A stretch of 64,000 nt of DNA from Erinaceus europaeus (taxonomy: Eukaryota > Chordata > Mammalia > Eulipotyphla > Erinaceidae): assembly GCF_950295315.1 (NCBI RefSeq), contig NC_080179.1, positions 67,139,961-67,203,960 on the forward strand. The letters are read 5' to 3'. Position numbers and translations under genes: made by a program. Below, one piece after another: positions 32,253 to 44,002 of the stretch. Position 1 is the stretch's first letter, and each line of letters opens with the position of its first letter. Under the pieces are notes generated by a model, which was not told the DNA's origin, searched no databases, and saw nothing but the letters and a program-made list of their open reading frames with translations.

Positions 32253-32482
32253 TTAAGTGCTAATTCTTTTTTTAAAATTATTTTTATAAATTTATTATTG
32301 GATAGAGACAGACAGAAATTGAGAGAGAAGAGGGAGACAGGGAGAGAGACAGAGAAACATCTGCACTCATGAAGCTTTCCCCCTGCAGATGGGGACCAGG
32401 GGCTTGAACCTGGATCCTTGTGCACTGCAGTGTATGTGCTTAATCAGGTGTGCCACTGCCTGGCTCCTAAGTGCTAATTCTT
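32253..32482 (-). mobile_element. SINE-B with TSD
   Basis: TAAGTGCTAATTCTT on both sides (about 32254 and 32468). Inside, ATTATTGGATAGAGACAGAC, GAAGCTTTCCCCCTGCAG, GGCTTGAACCTGGATCC B box and GTGCCACTGCCTGGCTCC head. Confidence 0.9.
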
Positions 32483-33141
32483 AAGTTGATAACTTAGTAT
32501 GACTTGTGAATGGTGTTATAAATATTCAAATAGCCTCTGTTAGGAAAAAAAGTTCCCCACCCCTGATATCAGTGACATGGATTAAATTTAGAATGTTTGA
32601 GAACTGACCTCTTCCTACTGTTTTTTCCTGTATTGACTTCCGGAATACCACACACATACTTAAAGTGAGCTTGCCTTCTTGAACTCAAGTGACATGAACT
32701 TTAGATTGCTCTTACTCCCTTTTTAGTAGTTTTGATTTGTTTTGACTCTTTGCTGCTTTCAAAATGTTTATCTCTTGATATTATTCATTATTTCTGTTTA
32801 AGCCAAAATTTGACTAGACTAGAGTATATTTATTGCCACCACTGGGACCATATTAGACTTATTCTGTGGTAGATTTAATTCTGTTAGGTTATAATAATCA
32901 CGTCTAGACAGAACATTGATTTCAAATTGACTATTGAACATGAAAGTTCCAGGAATAGTATATAGAGGAAGGAAAAGGAGAAGTCAGGAAGGTAAGGAAG
33001 CTACTAGATAGTAATTGACTTTCTGTCCTTTCTCCAGCTAGGTTTGTTACTCACTTTCCTATACCCAGTGCGTTTGCTGTTCAGGTTTTGTTTCATAAAG
33101 GGGCCGGAAGGGAATGTGTTGTCTCTGAGGTTGGATTTCTT

Positions 33142-33264
33142 TTCTCTTCCCTTCCCTTCCCTTCCCTTCCCTTCCCTTCCCTTCCCTTCCCTTCCCTTCC
33201 CTTCCCTTCCCTTCCCTTCCCTTCCCTTCCCTTCCCTTCCCTTCCCTTCCCTTCCCTTCCCTTC
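33142..33264 (+). repeat. (CTTCC)n pentanucleotide microsatellite
   Basis: About 24 near-perfect CTTCC units, a pure polypyrimidine mirror-repeat tract with triplex potential. Confidence 0.97.
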
Positions 33265-33269
33265 TTCTT

Positions 33270-33402
33270 TTTATCTTATTTTATTTTATTTTTTTCTTTT
33301 TACTGGAGTGTTGCTTAGTTCTGGCTTACTATGGTGGTTCTGGGGATTGAACCAAGGACATTAGAACCTTAGGCATGAAAGTCTCTTTGTATAACCATCA
33401 CA
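33270..33402 (-). mobile_element. SINE-C copy
   Basis: ATTTTATTTTATTTTTTTC, ACTGGAGTGTTGCTTAGTTC, GGGGATTGAACCAAGGAC. The adjacent (CTTCC)n probably arose at its A-tail. Confidence 0.7.
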
Positions 33403-33404
33403 CT

Positions 33405-33590
33405 AGGGGTGGGTGGTGGTGCACCTGGTAAGAGTGCCATTACATTGCACAAGGACCCAGGTTCATGCCCATAGCCCCCACCTGTAGGGAAAAGCTTCAT
33501 GAGCAGTGAAGCAGGGCTGCAGGTGTCTGTCTCCCTCCCTCCCTCTCTTCCCTCTCAGTTTCTATCAAGTAAATAAATAAATATTAACAA
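33405..33590 (+). mobile_element. SINE-B copy
   Basis: GGGTGGTGGTGCACCTGG head, CCAGGTTCATGCCC B-box-like motif, GAAAAGCTTCATGAGCAG, GCTGCAGGTGTCTG and AAATAAATAAATA tail. Confidence 0.85.
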
Positions 33591-33629
33591 CTATTAATCT
33601 GTATATTGCTTGGTTCCTGCCTATTTTCT

Positions 33630-33795
33630 CTGACCTCTTGGCATAGCATAGCGGCTACAAGTTTAGACTCTTTCTCAGCTTATATCTTAACTTCACCTTC
33701 AAGAAATCATTTCATTTTATGTGCTCCAGTGTGCTCTACAAAATGGGGATACTAGTAATGCCTACCTCAGAGAGAGGTGTGAAAATTAAGTGTCA
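33630..33795 (+). mobile_element. MIR relic
   Basis: GCATAGCGGCTACAAGTTTAG, CAAGAAATCATTTCATTTTA, AAAATGGGGATACTAGTAATG and CCTACCTCAGAGAG follow the MIR order. Confidence 0.75.
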
Positions 33796-34230
33796 CTCAA
33801 CTGCTAGATATTCTGCTGTGGCTGCTTCAAGTCGTGTATCAGCCTCGCAGCTTCAGCTTGTGGTTGCCTGAAATGTATCATCCTTTATTGTATATCAATG
33901 TGGTGCCTTAGCACTTTTGTTTTTCCTGACTCGTTGCTTTTAAGACTGAGAAATATCAACTGTTTAGAAATGTTGTCTCTTACCATTCGCACAGATTGCT
34001 TTTTTTGTTCTTATGACACCTTGTAAATGACCCAGATTTCAGTCATTATTGCAAAGTTGACTTAACTTGTTTACATTATAACCAGAGGTCTTTCAAAATG
34101 ACTTCTCTTTAGCCACAGAGCCATTGAATGAATGGAATGTTTTTTTTTTTTTAATATCTCTTTCTGAGTTTTTCTTTTATGTATAAAAGTGATAAACTTA
34201 GTTGATCTCTGAATATTTTTCTTTCTCTGA

Positions 34231-34476
34231 AAAGTTTTGACTCAGGCAGGGTGATGGTGCACTTGGTTAGGAGCACATGTTACAATGCGCAAGGGCCCAG
34301 GTTCAAGCTCCCCATCCCCACCTGCAGGGGGAAAGCTTTGCAAGTGGTGAAGCAGTGCTGCAGGTGTCTTAGTCTCTATCCCTATCTTCCCCCTTCCTTC
34401 TTGATTTCTGGCTGTCTATCCGAACTATAAATAAAGATAATAAGATAATTAAAAAAAATAAAAATAGTTTTGACTC
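34231..34476 (+). mobile_element. SINE-B with TSD
   Basis: AGTTTTGACTC flanks both ends (about 34234 and 34466). GGGTGATGGTGCACTTGG head, CCAGGTTCAAGCTCC, GGGGGAAAGCTTTGC and AAATAAAGATAATAAG tail. Confidence 0.9.
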
Positions 34477-34861
34477 TAATTTTAAAGTTCTGAAGAAAAT
34501 GATTTTGCAGGTTTTTTTTTTATTCTTTTATTTATTTAAAAATGTTGTGACTCTGTTCTTTAGACAATCTTTTAATTGCAGTAACATAAGTTACAAGGCA
34601 TCTTAAAGACCTTCAGAATTCTGATATTTGACATTTTGGACAGTAACACACAATAAAATGAAAAAAAGATTATGTCATGACATAGTTTCCATATACATAA
34701 ATTTCTGTATCAGAAATAGTAGTTTTGTGAACTAGCATTGTGTAGGACACTTTTAGTTTTATATTTTATTAAAGTGCTGATAATTGTCCATGAATTGGTG
34801 GCCAGCTAGTGAACTGTAGGTTGGGAGAAACAGCATAATGACAATGCAAAAATTTTGCATG

Positions 34862-35062
34862 TGTGGCCAGGCAGCGGCATACCTGGTTGAATGCATACAT
34901 TACAGAGCTCAAGGACCCAGGTTCAAGCCCCCGGTCCCCACCTGCAGGGAGAAAGCTTCACGAGTGATAAAGCAGTGCTGTAGGTGTCTTTCTGTCACTC
35001 CCTTTCTATTTCTTTCTGTGTATCCAAAATAATTAATTCTGTCTATCTAAAATAATTAAAAC

Positions 35063-35098
<36 letters not shown>
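34862..35098 (+). mobile_element. SINE-B with (GT)n at its tail
   Basis: GGCCAGGCAGCGGCATACC head, CCAGGTTCAAGCCCCC B box, GAGAAAGCTTCACGAGTG. The tail runs into (GT)15 at about 35068-35098. Confidence 0.85.
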
Positions 35099-35099
<1 letters not shown>

Positions 35100-35102
<3 letters not shown>

Positions 35103-35224
35103 GTGCCTGAAGCAAAAAGTCATAGGTTCAATGTCTTGCACCACCATAAACCAGAGCTGAGCAGTGCCTTGGTAAAAAAAAAACAAAACAAAAAAGAAAA
35201 GAGAAAGAAAGAAAAAAAAAAAAC
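35100..35224 (+). mobile_element. SINE-C copy
   Basis: GCGTGCCTGAAGC, ATAGGTTCAATGTCTTGC, AGAGCTGAGCAGTGCCTTGG and a long A/GAAA tail. The head is replaced by the GT run. Confidence 0.7.
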
Positions 35225-36159
35225 AACTTAGTTTAGCAATCCTCTGTTCTCCATACAGATGTTCTTAGAGAAAAAAGCTTTTAAGTGAATATGTGTAAGG
35301 AAAAATGTTTGTGTCAACTACTATAAACTATTGATCACCAGTCAAGTGAAAAAAAGAAAAATATGTGCACTGAAAAATATGCTTTTGTTTAATTTAGAAG
35401 AGAGAATGTGTGCCTCGGTGCAGAATATAGGAAAAATTGTGATCCCATGAGACAGCATAGGTTTGCACTAGCTGAGCTCCTAAGTCAGTGTGTACACAGT
35501 TGGTGCTCCACTGAATGAATTAAGCAAACATAATGTGCTTAAAAAAAATCAGATTGTAATTTTGTAGAGCTCATATTTTTCTTTTAGCAGATTCTTACTG
35601 TAGATAATGCCAGTCCTAGAAAGTTAAATGTTCCTGTGGATGGAAGCTAGTTGAAAGGTGGAGGAGTTTTGACTAAATCTGTGGAAGACTTATCTGATGA
35701 AAAGATGTTTGTAAATTCCTGAAGAACAATTTTACTTGAAGAGATTAAAACCCAATGAAAAGTAATTAAGACCAAGAGGAGATAGGAGTAATGATGTAGA
35801 TCCTAATGGGCTCGTCCCTATTTATATGCTCCAGAGCCGTATGTCTGGAATATAAGACAGAGCAGCAGCTCGGAAATAGAGATGAGGCAGTAGCACCACT
35901 AAATGTGTAAAGAAATTAGGCAGCACTTTCATAACTAAAAATTCTATAGACAGACATGCAGTTAGTTGACATACATGGATGAAAGTACAGTGACTTGGGA
36001 AATTAAAAGAGAATACAAAGGACATGAAAACTTTAATATTCTCTTATGGTGACAAACACTATGTGATGCTGAATGAAAAAATTCTAAGTAGTAGTTGTTC
36101 AATATGCATGTTTAAATACTTATCAGGGGGGAGGGAGTGAGGGAGGGTGGGAGGGAGAG

Positions 36160-36366
36160 GGAGAGAGAGAAGACAAGTGAGCTTACCTGGTAAGTCGAAT
36201 GATGCAGGTTTGAACCCTGACACCAGGTGGAAGTGTCATAAAGCTAGGGGAAGTTTCGGCGTTGTGATGTCTCTTTCTCTGTGTCTCTGTATCTGACTGA
36301 AAAAGTTGACGCAAGAGTGGTGAAATGGCACATGGCACTTGGCTCTGCAAATAAACTTCAAGTTTA
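36160..36366 (+). mobile_element. SINE-F-like copy
   Basis: GAGCTTACCTGGTAAGTCGAATG head, GGTTTGAACCCTGAC B box, a CT block and AGAGTGGTGAAATGGC. Preceded by a GGGA-rich purine tract at 36124-36170. Confidence 0.5.
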
Positions 36367-36639
36367 AGTAATTGTTTATACTGGTCATCTAGATTATGTA
36401 TTTTGAATCTGTGTGAGGCATTTTCCTCACAGTAATTTCTGCTTTTCTATAGAAGTAGTTTTAGAAAATTTTCTGAACTTATATGCCCTTCATGGCTAAA
36501 TCTAGACCTTTTCAATTCCATTCTTCTTGATTAGTTAAAACCACTTTTTCCCCTTGGCTGATTGTTTTTCTAGTAGCTATAGTCACAATAGGAATCACTT
36601 TGCTCTATGGTATTCCTTAAAACAAAAGGGGGGGGGGAG

Positions 36640-36915
36640 GCGTGAGGTAGCTTAAGTAAGTGCATGTGCCTCTAAGCGCTGGGACAGTAGGAAAGATCCC
36701 GGTTTGAGCCCTGGCTCCCCACCTGCAGGGGAGTCACTCCACAGGCGGTGAAGCAGGTCTGCAGGTGTCTCTCTTTCTCTCCCCCTCTCTGTCTTCCCCT
36801 CTATTTCTCTCTGTCCTATCTAACAATGATAACATCAATAATAATAACTACAACAACAATAAAAAAACCAACAAGGGCAACAAAAGGGAAAATAAATATA
36901 TATAAAAAAGTAAAG
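36640..36915 (+). mobile_element. SINE-A copy
   Basis: GGTAGCTTAAGTAAGTGC head, CCCGGTTTGAGCCC B box, CACCTGCAGGGGAGTCACTC, core, pyrimidine block and GGGCAACAAAAGGGAAAATA. Confidence 0.88.
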
Positions 36916-37072
36916 CAATAAGTATTAGATGGACACAGGTAGGGAAGTATTGCCTTTCAAAAGATTTTTTATAATGATTTGTCTGTATAGTGTAAAAAGA
37001 GTAAGTCTGCCTCTATATAAAGCTTCGAGTGGGATTTTTTCCCTTGGGACTTTAGAACTACTCATTTTACTA

Positions 37073-37215
37073 TATATATATTTATTGTTGTAGTTATTAT
37101 TATTGTTATTAATGTCGTTATTGTTGGGTAGGACAGAGAGAAATGCAGAAAGGAGGAGAGAAAGATAGACACTCGCAAACCTGCTTCACTGCCTGTGAAG
37201 TACTCCCCTTGAGAT
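37073..37215 (-). mobile_element. SINE-A fragment, head missing
   Basis: TTATTGTTGTAGTTATTATT, GGACAGAGAGAAATGCAG and the CTGCTTCACTGCCTGTGAAG core, then ends abruptly. Confidence 0.8.
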
Positions 37216-37859
37216 CTTTATCAGGAACGAGTCCCTGGTCTTCACATCTTTATTGCACATAATAAATCAGATATTTTCTGGGGTATTGTTTCAGGAAGAG
37301 GGGATATGGACAAGTCTTAAGATCTTGGCGTTTCTGGAACTATGAGATTAGTTTTTAAAATTTGTAAACCAATTTGTATTAGATGGAAAAGTGTGCCACA
37401 TGACATGGTAGATACACATTTATTTATTGCTTTTTATGTACCTTTAGGTCTTATTTTTAAAATTTTCATGTATAAAACATTGAAACTCTTAGATTCAACT
37501 CTTGGGAGGATGTATTTTAATTTGCTGGTAACTATTCAATCTATTACATGTATGAGATATAAAATATGTAATAATATTCCGACTAAATGATTCAGCCAGA
37601 GAAAAACCACAGTAGAGTGCCAACTAAATATCAGGAAATACCTAGGACGTTCAGATGATATGTTTCTGTTACAGAGTTCTTTAAGACCTTGTTCTAGCAT
37701 GCTTTAAAAGGAAACAGTGGTGTAAATATTCTCTGTTTTTATTACTTAACCATCAGTGTTTTAAAGCTTTACATGTAAAAGCAAAGTCTTGAAAGAATGT
37801 CATCTGTTTAGGTACCAGCTACAAGCTTTGCAAACATGATGACTCTAGCTTTGAGGTTA

Positions 37860-38178
37860 TTATTTTTTATTTTTCTTAACCTCTAGGGTTATGGCTGGGG
37901 CTCAGTGCCTGCACTACCAATCCACTACTCCTGGAGGCCATTTTTCCCCCCATTTTCTTGCCCTTGTTATTGTTATTATCATTGCTGTTGTTGTTGGATA
38001 GGACAGAGAGAAATTGAGAGAGGAGAAGACAGGGAAGAGGAAAGACACCTGTCAACTTGCTTCACTGCTTTTGAAGCTACCCTCCTGCAGGTGCGAGCCG
38101 GGGGCTGGAACTGGGATCCTTGAGCTGGTTCTTGAGCTTCATGTGTGCTTAACCCGCTGTTACTGCCTACCCTCCTGA
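37860..38178 (-). mobile_element. SINE-A+ copy
   Basis: CTCTAGGGTTATGGCTGGGG...CTCCTGGAGGCC, GTTGTTGGATAGGACAGAG, CTTGCTTCACTGCTTTTGAAG and GGAACTGGGATCC. Confidence 0.87.
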
Positions 38179-38519
38179 AGTTAGTATTTGAATGCAATAT
38201 ATTTTTTGCCTGAAACTTAACCTAAATAAAATTTCGGCTATCCTACTCACTCTTCTTTGGCCTTTGGCAACCACTGATACTTCATTTTACTTGTCTTGAA
38301 ATTAAGGAGGATGAGATAGGCCTTCATTTAGCAAATAATGAGCTACATGCCAGGCACCGTGTTTCGACACATGATTTTGCCCTTTTGGAACTTATAGTCG
38401 TAAAGTAGCCAAATGAATAAACTAATTCCACATTTGTCTTATGTGCTGTGGTAGAAAAAACAGAGTTCTGAAAAGGGTGAAACTTCATTTGCTTCACATA
38501 AGTTAATCCCTCGCTACTT

Positions 38520-38665
38520 AGTTGATTTACCTACCTGTTTGTCTGTCTTCCCTCTGTTAGAGTATATGAGAGCAGTTTACTTGTTTACAATACCCCCAAG
38601 CAGCACACAGCTTCTGATATAGAATAGAAGCTCAGTAAATATTTGACTGAGTGCCTGAAAAAATG
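38520..38665 (+). mobile_element. L2 3' end relic
   Basis: GTTTGTCTGTCTTCCCTCTG, CCCCAAGCAGCACACAGCTTC and AGCTCAGTAAATATTTGACTG follow the L2 3' consensus (...CTCAATAAATATTTGTTGA). Confidence 0.7.
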
Positions 38666-38689
38666 AAGGCAGGGGTGGTAATGAAGAGA

Positions 38690-38885
38690 TCAGCAGGAAC
38701 AAAACCATGCAAGGTTTTTAATCTAACATGGGAAGGAGTTGTAATAGAATCCAGAAGGCAGTGGGAAGCAAATGTATTAAGGAGGAACTAGATCTGGGTT
38801 ACGCTAAGATCACTTTGGCAGCTATTTGGGAAATATATGGGAGGTGTGTAGGAGTAAAGAAGTGAGACCAGTTAGGAGGCTATTA
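38690..38885 (+). mobile_element. Ancient interspersed repeat, family unnamed
   Basis: CATGCAAGGTTTTTAATC, AAGATCACTTTGGCAGCTATT and GAGACCAGTTAGGAGGCTATTA form a pattern I know from dispersed ancient mammalian repeats, but I cannot name the family with certainty. Confidence 0.4.
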
Positions 38886-38982
38886 CATCAGCTTTAGCTA
38901 GAGAGGCTCCAGGATCCCTTGTAACTTTGAATATTTCCTGAGTGCGTTCTAAAGCTTACCTGCGTTTACCAGGCTTCCTCTC

Positions 38983-38985
38983 ATA

Positions 38986-39043
<58 letters not shown>

Positions 39044-39062
39044 CCTATCTATCTATATATAG
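38983..39062 (+). repeat. (ATCT)n microsatellite
   Basis: About 18 ATCT units with an ACCT interruption near 39043, then an ATAT/AGAT imperfect palindrome to about 39080. Confidence 0.97.
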
Positions 39063-39802
39063 ATATCTATATCTATATCTACCCTCAACCATACTTGTTA
39101 TTCATTTAAAAAATGGATAGGCTTACAGTACATGTGGCAACTTTGAACACACTGTCTCAAAAACAAAAACTTAGATAATACTGAAATTTTACAGCTAATT
39201 ATCTTCTTTAGATTATGTGCATCTAGAAATTTATATTCTTACTAAGCATCCCTATTTTTCTCTGAAACCGACTTTGTCCTTTTTAAATGCTTATTCTTCA
39301 CAAAATCACTTTGTTTTAAACATGTAATATACTGTACTGTTGGTATAGCTGAAGGTTCAGAAACAGAAACTCATATATAGTTTCTTAATTTTTAGAAATT
39401 TGATATCTTTACAGGTTAATCAATGTCTTACAATAAAGGCTGAAAGGATAAATAGTTAATACCATGGGCTGTAATTTTTATTCCAGGCTGGGGCCTCTTA
39501 AGTAGTCAGTTTGAATATTTTTATCTGTGAAAGATTTCAAGCCTCTACTGTTGGGGGTGGGGAGAGTACTTGGCACAGGGAAATCAACTCTCTACTGGCA
39601 GAAGTTCAAGAGCAGCATCTTTGATTAGGAAAAACTGCATTATTACAGAGATAAAGCCAGAAGGGATGTTAAACTTTACTGAATTTAAAAACACAATGTT
39701 GGCTGTGTCTTTCTTTTGATTTCTGGAGGCAGGTAAAGTGAAATGTCAATCTTTGCTAAGTCACCACCTAGCCTATAAAGCAGTTTGATTTCACCAGCTA
39801 GG

Positions 39803-39898
39803 TCCTTCCTTCCTTCCTTCCTTCCTTCCTTCCTTCCTTCCTTCCTTCCTTCCTTCCTCCCTCCCTCCCTCCCTCCCTCCCTCCCTCCCTCCCTCCCT

Positions 39899-39964
<66 letters not shown>

Positions 39965-40149
39965 GTCTTCCCTCCCTCCCTTCCTTCCTTCCTTCCTTCC
40001 TTCCGTCCTTTCTTCCTTCCTCCCTCCCTCCCTCCCTCCCTCTCTCTGTCTTTCTTTCTTTCTTTCTTTCTGTCTTCCCTCCCTCCCTTCCTTCCTTCCT
40101 TCCTTCCTTCCTTCCTTCCTTCCTTCCTTCCTTCCTTCCTTCCTTCCTT
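39803..40149 (+). repeat. Compound pyrimidine satellite with 107-bp higher-order repeat
   Basis: About 345 bp of pure pyrimidines apart from a few G: (CCTT)n, (CCCT)n, (CT)n, (CTTT)n, TCTGTCTTCC, (CCTT)n, (CCCT)n, (CTTT)n, TCTGTCTTCC, (CCTT)n. The junction TCTGTCTTCCCTCCCTCCC recurs at 39962 and 40069, a 107-bp period. Long open frames here (Lys/Glu/Gly/Arg or Ser/Phe/Leu/Pro) are repeat artefacts. Confidence 0.95.
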
Positions 40150-40482
40150 TTTGCCTCCAGGGTTATTGCTGGGGCTTGGTGCCTGCAATAGAATCCACTG
40201 CTCCTGTAGGCCATTTTTTCCCCTTTTGTTGCCCTTGTTGTTTATCATTGTTGTTGTGATTATTGTTATTGCTGTCATTGTTGGATAGAACAGAGAAATC
40301 TAGAGAAGAGGGGAAGACAGAGAAGGGGAGAAAAAGATTGACACCTGCAGACCTGCTTCACCCCTTGTGAAGCGACCCCTCTGCAGGTGGTGAGCTGGGG
40401 GCTAGAACCGGGATCCTTAGGCCGGTCTTTGCGCTTCACTCTATGTGCGCTTAGCCTGGTGCGCTACAGTCCAGCCCCTTAC
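40150..40482 (-). mobile_element. SINE-A+ copy
   Basis: GCCTCCAGGGTTATTGCTGG to GCGCTACAGTCCAGCCCC. The satellite directly abuts its A-tail side, a likely seed for the pyrimidine expansion. Confidence 0.9.
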
Positions 40483-40674
40483 CCTCTAAGTATTTTCACC
40501 TGTTTGTTGTTATCTTAAAGTAGTTTTAGTAAAAGAACTGATTGCTAGGCTTTGCATTACCTAGTGGTATAGTTTCATACTGTAGGATCACTGCATGGCA
40601 TCTCCTAGTTATTTTTATTTAACCTCAGACTTGAAATTACTCGCATAGTAAGTACTCTTTAAAGTGGTTTGGAG

Positions 40675-40870
40675 AGGGGGCTGGGAGGTGGGCACCTATT
40701 GAGCGCACACACTCAGTGTGCAAAGACCTAGGTGCAGGTCATCTCCACTTGCAGGACGGAGTGTCCCAAGCAGTGAAACAGTGCTGCAGATCTCCCTCCC
40801 TGCCTCCTTCCCTCCTGATCGCCTCTTCTTGATTTCTCTTTGTCTCTGCCAAAATAAATAAAAATATTTT
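40675..40870 (+). mobile_element. SINE-B copy
   Basis: GGGGCTGGGAGGTGGGCACC head, CAGTGAAACAGTGCTGCAG and CCAAAATAAATAAAAATA tail. B box degraded. Confidence 0.65.
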
Positions 40871-40892
40871 TAGAATGATATGGGGCAAAATA

Positions 40893-41095
40893 AAAAGGTT
40901 TTTTTTTTTTTTTTTTTTTGTTGTTGTTGGATAGGACAGAGAGAAATCAAGAGAGTGGCAATAGGGAGATAGACCTGCAACACTGCTTTACCACTCAGAA
41001 AGTTTTCCCCCTGAAGGTAGGGACCCGGGGCTTGAACCTGGGTCCTTACATACTGTGATATGTACACTTAACATATGTGCTTACCACCTGGCCCT
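40893..41095 (-). mobile_element. SINE-B copy
   Basis: T20 run, GTTGTTGGATAGGACAGAG, AAGTTTTCCCCCTGAAGG, GGCTTGAACCTGGGTCC and CTTACCACCTGGCCC. The tail side resembles SINE-A, suggesting a hybrid subfamily. Confidence 0.8.
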
Positions 41096-42496
41096 GCAAG
41101 ATATAAACTTATATAAGATGGGCTTAGTACTAAGTAGTAGGACTGTTTGAGTATAATAGACATTTAGAAGTAGAATGAAACACCTTTCTTTTGGCCAGGA
41201 AATGGTTGAATAGCCACTAACCATCTTTTTATTATGTTAATATTATCTAGGAAATCAGACTAAGTAATCTACTTTTACTTTTTTCCCCTTTAGAGATACA
41301 TAAATGTGGTTTAAGAGTTGAATCAAATTAATTGCTAATTGTATTGTTTAAAAATATCAATAGAGATTAGGGTTAGAAATAATGGAAGCAATTAAATTAA
41401 CTTTACCTGCTGAAGGGCCTAACAGATTTTCAGGTGCTATTAATTTATTTATTTTTGCAGTAACTATCTGAGGATGTAGAATGAAGTTATCAAGCTGACA
41501 ATCACTTCTGAAAGATGGAGTAATTTAAAATATTAAGGTTAGAGAAGAGCATAAGTTAAACTCCTTTTTTTTCCCCCTTTTGAATCAACGGTTTTTTAAA
41601 AAAATTAAATCTTTTATTCACCTCTTACCTTTCGTCACTGTGGTTATAACTCTTTCCACATTAGGAAATGTAATTTCCAGTTAATCAAGCAAAGCATATT
41701 TAGCAAGCCTGATTTAGTGGTATTTTTATAATATTAGTTTCATTTCTATAGTGGGAAGAAGTCACCTCCCTAAGCCAGAGAAAGTGGATGGGTATAGTTT
41801 ATGCAGATAATAGAATTTCCTACTACTGGAAAAGAGTTCACCAGTAAAGGTTAGTTAATAGAAATAAATGTAATTCTTATTTGTGCAAATGTTGTACAGA
41901 TATAGTACAGACTACAAATACAGTCATTCGTTGGCAAGAATGGTTTTTTCAAAAACAAGAAAACAGCAATATCAACTTCATTTCAACTTTAGTAAAAGTA
42001 ATTATACCATTCTTAGAATGCTGTGGAAGAAAGAACAAACATTCTGCAGCTAGAAAGCTTGAGAGAGCTGGGTCTTTCTCTCCTGTAGGGTGAGGTGCAC
42101 TGTGGACTTTGGTCAATTTCACAATCTTCATTTCTTCATATGTAAAGTGGAGTTTATAATACTTCACATAATTACAGTGAGACTGAAAGTGTACATACAC
42201 AAAGAAACACAAGCACACTCACATACAAATATATACATGGAACATTTTACCTTTGAGGTATCTCAAATATTGTAAGTGATGTAATAGTTTTTCTTTTAAG
42301 GAATAGAGAGCAATAGGAAGGATTCAGGCGAACCATACTAACACTTCTAATTTAGAATTTGTGGTTTGTCATCTGTAGGCATTTATCTGTAAATTGTCGG
42401 TGAATAAAGGAATTTCATAAACATTGGAATTTAAAGCTTTTAGAGAAATGCTTATTACTTACACTGACCTTAAAGGCACTTCTTGGTAAGTCCCTT
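41096..42496. other. No recognised feature
   Basis: AT-rich intronic sequence without a SINE, L1 end or exon-like signal that I can identify. Confidence 0.5.
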
Positions 42497-42715
42497 CTCC
42501 AGGGGGCTGGCAGGTGGCTCCTCAGGCATCGTGCACATACTACTGCACTTGAGGACCCATAGCCCAGGGCCAACACATGGGGGTGCCTACAACAGTGAAG
42601 CTTCATGGGCAATGGGATGGTGCCAGGTCCTGTGGTATCTCTATCTCTCCCCCTCCTCTCTCCCTCTCCCTCACTATTTATATCTCTCACGTTCTGTATA
42701 AGGGGGAAAAATGGC
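42497..42715 (+). mobile_element. SINE-F copy
   Basis: GGGGGCTGGCAGGTGGCTCC head, ACAGTGAAGCTTCATGGGC, CT-rich block to about 42690. Confidence 0.5.
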
Positions 42716-42964
42716 TTCCGTGAGCCCCAATAGTAAACCTGATAGCAAAATAAATCCGTCTCCAACTTCATCTTGTGCTGTATTGCTCCTTTGATGATTC
42801 TTACAGCAAACCAAGTACTTTCTATTCCTCTGAGCTTTTCCCTCACTTGTCAGACTCTTAATGGAGAACACTTCTGACTTTTACTGTAGTCTCCCCAGAA
42901 TCTGACATATAATGGGTATTTGGCAAATATCTGTGGGTGCTTTCATGTCCTTAGGACAAGATGT

Positions 42965-43320
42965 CCACAGACTTCTTCTTCTTCTTTTTTTTTTTTTTTT
43001 TGTGAAAGGCCAGATAGTAAATGTTTTTCGGTAGCCTCTTTCAAAACTATTGAGCTTTGCTAATTACAATATATAAATATATCAGCATGTGTTAAAATAA
43101 AACTTTATGCTAGAATTTGAATTTCGTGTATTTTTACTTGTCACCAGATATTTTGATTTTTTTCAAACATTTAAAATTGTAAAGACTATCAGAAGTTGTT
43201 GTTCAGGGGGTTGTACAAACAAAAGAAAACAAACAAACAAACTTGTTGCAGGCTAAATTTGACCTGCCTGGGAAATTTTTAAATTCCTGCCAGAGGTTAC
43301 TGTATATAGCACCCCTCCCC
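42965..43320 (+). mobile_element. Ancient hAT-like DNA transposon relic
   Basis: GAAAGGCCAGATAGTAAATG, CTATTGAGCTTTGCTAATTAC, AATAAAACTTTATGC and TTGCAGGCTAAATTTGACCTG appear in the order of a known mammalian hAT/Charlie-type nonautonomous element (GGCCAGATAGTAAATATTTT...AATAAAACTTTATT...GGCCGGATTTGGCC). Exact family uncertain. Confidence 0.45.
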
Positions 43321-43829
43321 CAACTTAGAAGTATATTGTGTTCCAGAAACTTTATTTTTAACCTGAGTATCCTTCTCTTGCATGATCATTGTTCTAGGCC
43401 ATTCTGGAAATCTTAGTTTTTCTCTGGAATTATGCATTCCAGCAATGCTTTACTACCAGGAATAGTACTGTCTTTAAAGGAAAAAGGCCTCCTTGGTAGT
43501 CCCTCTTGGACCTGAAGAAACAAAGACTTTCCCCATCACTATCAGAATTTCCTTTTTTGCTGCTTTCTTTTTGCCAGTTGGACTTTGCTTCTTGGGAAGT
43601 GCTCCGTTTCTTGGAACTCCAGTAGGATGGCACGACAAAATGAGTATCCTGCATGTGATTAGGGAGGAGAGCATGGGAAGAGAAAGGTGGAGGGGAGAAG
43701 GAAAAACAAAATGTTTGGACGGCGCATATATAGCAGGGGTACTATTGTTTTTGTGCACCCTCAGTTAATATATACCACTCAGTGAATATGTATACTCAGT
43801 GTATTTGCTGGGTCACAATAAAATATATA

Positions 43830-44002
43830 TATTTCTTGGTTTGATTCATTTTTAAGATGCAGAGAGACAGAGGCAGAGAAAGAGAGTGAAAGAGACCATG
43901 CACTAAAGAAGCTTCCTTTAGTAACAGTGGGGGCCAGCCTTGAACCTGGGCTGTGCAGGTGGTACAGCAGTGCACTATACAAGCGAGTTATTTCACTGAA
44001 CT
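43830..44002 (-). mobile_element. SINE-E copy
   Basis: GATGCAGAGAGACAGAGGCAG, GAAGCTTCCTTTAGTAACAG, CAGCCTTGAACCTGGGC and GCGAGTTATTTCACTGAAC. Confidence 0.65.

Noticed and set aside
39685..40288. Long frames rich in Lys-Glu-Gly-Arg or Ser-Phe-Leu-Pro
   Set aside because: Direct translation of the pyrimidine satellite; no start context or conserved domain.
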